A stretch of DNA of 6,938 nucleotides from Deltaproteobacteria bacterium. GTDB taxonomy: Bacteria > UBA10199 > DSSB01. Under the pieces are notes generated by a model. That model saw nothing but the letters and a program-made list of their open reading frames with translations, had not been told where the DNA came from and did not search any database. Both the position numbers and the translations under genes were made by a program. Each line of letters opens with the position of its first letter. Within the stretch, counting starts at the first letter, position 1. Shown piece after piece: positions 5,784 through 6,938 of this stretch. The stretch is taken from positions 1-6,938 of the forward strand of contig JAJFLL010000227.1 in assembly GCA_021772695.1 (NCBI GenBank), given 5' to 3'.

Positions 5784-5789
5784 CATAGT
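5784..5789 (+). promoter_or_regulatory. Candidate -10 hexamer of an activator-dependent creD promoter
   Basis: CATAGT matches TATAAT at 4 of 6 positions and starts 10 bp after the half-site array. There is no recognisable -35 at 16-18 bp upstream; that interval is taken up by the third and fourth half-sites. This fits a promoter in which the bound activator replaces the -35. Transcription would start near 5796. Confidence 0.4.
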
Positions 5790-5795
5790 CGCTTC

Positions 5796-5814
5796 GAACC
5801 CAATGGTGAACCCA
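5796..5814 (+). repeat. GAACCCA direct repeat in the creD leader
   Basis: GAACCCA occurs at 5796-5802 and 5808-5814, spaced by 5 bp (12-bp period). It lies at or just after the predicted start of the creD transcript. No function is recognised, and two short copies may be chance. Confidence 0.3.
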
Positions 5815-5821
5815 TCCACTC

Positions 5822-5827
5822 AAGGAG
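5822..5827 (+). promoter_or_regulatory. Ribosome binding site deciding the creD start
   Basis: AAGGAG stands 8 bp before the ATG at 5836. An in-frame ATG at 5803, eleven codons earlier, has no such site, so 5836 is preferred. Confidence 0.75.
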
Positions 5828-5835
5828 ACTTCAAT

Positions 5836-6938
5836 ATGGAACCTCAAAAAACAAAACCCCTCTTTCAGGGACGTTTTTATTTATTTACCAAAATTTGTCT
5901 GATCGGCTTCCTCATGCTGGTTTTACTGATCCCCACCTTAATGATTCGGGGACTCATTCACGAACGGGAAGGCCGGCAACAGGAAGCCAGACAGGAAGTG
6001 GCCCAAGGTTGGGGCGGCTGGCAACGCATCAGCGGGCCTATCCTGATCATTCCCTATCAATACCACCAATGGCAGGTACAAGAGAGAGGAGAAGACCGAC
6101 TCGTCACCAAAACCGATTACGCCTATTTTCTTCCGGAAAATTTGCAGATCGAAGGGGGATACCAAAGCAAGGTCTTACACCGCGGCATCTTTAATGTTCC
6201 GGTTTATACGGGAAATCTACAAATTACCGGTAATTTTAAGAGGCCGGATTTTTCCAAATTAGATATTCCCGAATCAGAAGTGCTTTGGGATAAGGCTTTT
6301 CTTTCTATCGGCATCTCAGACCTCAAAGGGGTGCGAAACAACGTGGTCCTGCAATGGGAAGCTAAAAGCATCGCGATGGGTCCGGAGGCGAAAAAGGGCA
6401 GCCTGTATGCCTCCGCCATCCAAAGCCCCCTTCCCCAGTTACAAGCTTGGGAACGGGAAGCCGAACGGGACTTTCGCTTGAATATCCAATTGGCGGGATC
6501 CCAAAGCGCACAATTCCTTCCCCTGGGAAAGGAAACCCAAGTCACGCTAAAATCCGACTGGCCCCACCCCAGCTTTACCGGTCATGCCCTGCCGACTCAG
6601 CGCACGATTCAAGAGAATGGATTTGAAGCCTCGTGGCAGATTCCCCAAACCGGACGGAACCTACCCCAACAGTGGAAGAGCGCGGAAATCACGCCGCAGT
6701 TTTTAGATCAAACCAGTTTTGGCCCCGACTTTATTTTACCCATCGACACCTACCAATTTTCAGAGCGCTCGGTAAAATATGCCAGCCTCTTTATACTACT
6801 GACCTTCGTGGCCTTTTTTCTCTTCGAAATTTTAAACCGATTGAGAATACATCCCATTCAATATTTGCTGGTGGGCGTGGCCATGTCCTTATTTTATCTA
6901 CTCCTACTTTCTCTCTCGGAGCATCTGACCTTTGGCCT
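5836..6938 (+). CDS. creD: CreD family inner membrane protein (partial: C-terminus beyond window)
   Basis: CreD is an inner membrane protein of unsettled biochemical role, linked to envelope integrity, colicin E2 tolerance and beta-lactam response. In E. coli and Pseudomonas-type bacteria it is strongly induced by the CreBC (BlrAB) two-component system. Reading from ATG 5836 gives 367 residues with no stop; the family is about 450, so some 80 residues with further membrane segments lie past the edge. A short cytoplasmic N-terminus precedes TM1 (about 18-38). A long periplasmic domain follows (about 40-310), starting with GWGGWQRISGPILIIPY (58-74), a family hallmark. TM2 is about 313-332, then LFEILNRLRIHPIQYLLVG (329-347) leads into TM3 (about 341-360); RIHPIQY-LVG is highly characteristic of CreD. 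It has its own promoter region and is divergent from cysE. No creB or creC is in the window. Family assignment is firm; the molecular function is not known. Confidence 0.93.
   Translation, partial: MEPQKTKPLFQGRFYLFTKICLIGFLMLVLLIPTLMIRGLIHEREGRQQEARQEVAQGWGGWQRISGPILIIPYQYHQWQVQERGEDRLVTKTDYAYFLPENLQIEGGYQSKVLHRGIFNVPVYTGNLQITGNFKRPDFSKLDIPESEVLWDKAFLSIGISDLKGVRNNVVLQWEAKSIAMGPEAKKGSLYASAIQSPLPQLQAWEREAERDFRLNIQLAGSQSAQFLPLGKETQVTLKSDWPHPSFTGHALPTQRTIQENGFEASWQIPQTGRNLPQQWKSAEITPQFLDQTSFGPDFILPIDTYQFSERSVKYASLFILLTFVAFFLFEILNRLRIHPIQYLLVGVAMSLFYLLLLSLSEHLTFG

Noticed and set aside
5803..5835. Upstream in-frame ATG for creD at 5803.
   Set aside because: There is no Shine-Dalgarno before it, while AAGGAG stands 8 bp before the ATG at 5836.

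Overview
The window reads as bacterial chromosome and carries seven genes almost end to end. Six lie on the minus strand in one compact, operon-like run, transcribed in the order cysE, iscS/nifS-type desulfurase, mnmA, mtaB, rnc, era. The seventh, a creD homologue, is divergent on the plus strand. Era (C-terminal KH domain) and CreD (C-terminal membrane segments) are cut only by the window edges. The rnc-era pair is found across bacteria. The chain cysE/desulfurase/mnmA/mtaB, with NifS-like and EpsC-like sequence features, looks most like a deltaproteobacterial-type lineage (Desulfobacterota, Bdellovibrionota or relatives). That placement is inference from memory of gene order and protein flavour, not a computed assignment.

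Layout: 1-626 era (minus, partial). 627-671 is a short gap with a weak hairpin. 672-1430 rnc (TTG start). 1321-2745 mtaB (TTG start), whose 3' end overlaps rnc by 110 nt. 2742-3836 mnmA, 4-nt overlap with mtaB. 3833-4966 cysteine desulfurase, 4-nt overlap with mnmA. 4972-5631 cysE (GTG start). 5632-5835 is the only real intergenic region, a 204-nt divergent control region. 5836-6938 creD (plus, partial).

How the genes fit together: CysE makes O-acetylserine, the precursor of cysteine. The desulfurase takes sulfur from cysteine as a persulfide. MnmA puts that sulfur on U34 of tRNAs. MtaB adds a methylthio group to t6A37 of tRNAs. The first four genes therefore describe a line from serine to sulfur-modified anticodon loops. 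RNase III and Era (rRNA processing and 30S assembly) sit at the end of the same run. Three of the six genes start at non-ATG codons, and several junctions are overlaps that suggest translational coupling.

The most informative non-coding part is 5632-5835. On the creD side there are four TTCA(T/C) half-sites at an exact 11-bp period, ending 10 bp before a -10-like hexamer. This is the geometry of an OmpR/PhoB-family response regulator, and the last pair closely resembles the E. coli CreB tag. On the cysE side a TTGACA -35 is bracketed by a perfect 7-bp inverted repeat, and a second, smaller inverted repeat covers the -10 and start region. No RNA genes, insertion sequences, CRISPR arrays or origins were seen.
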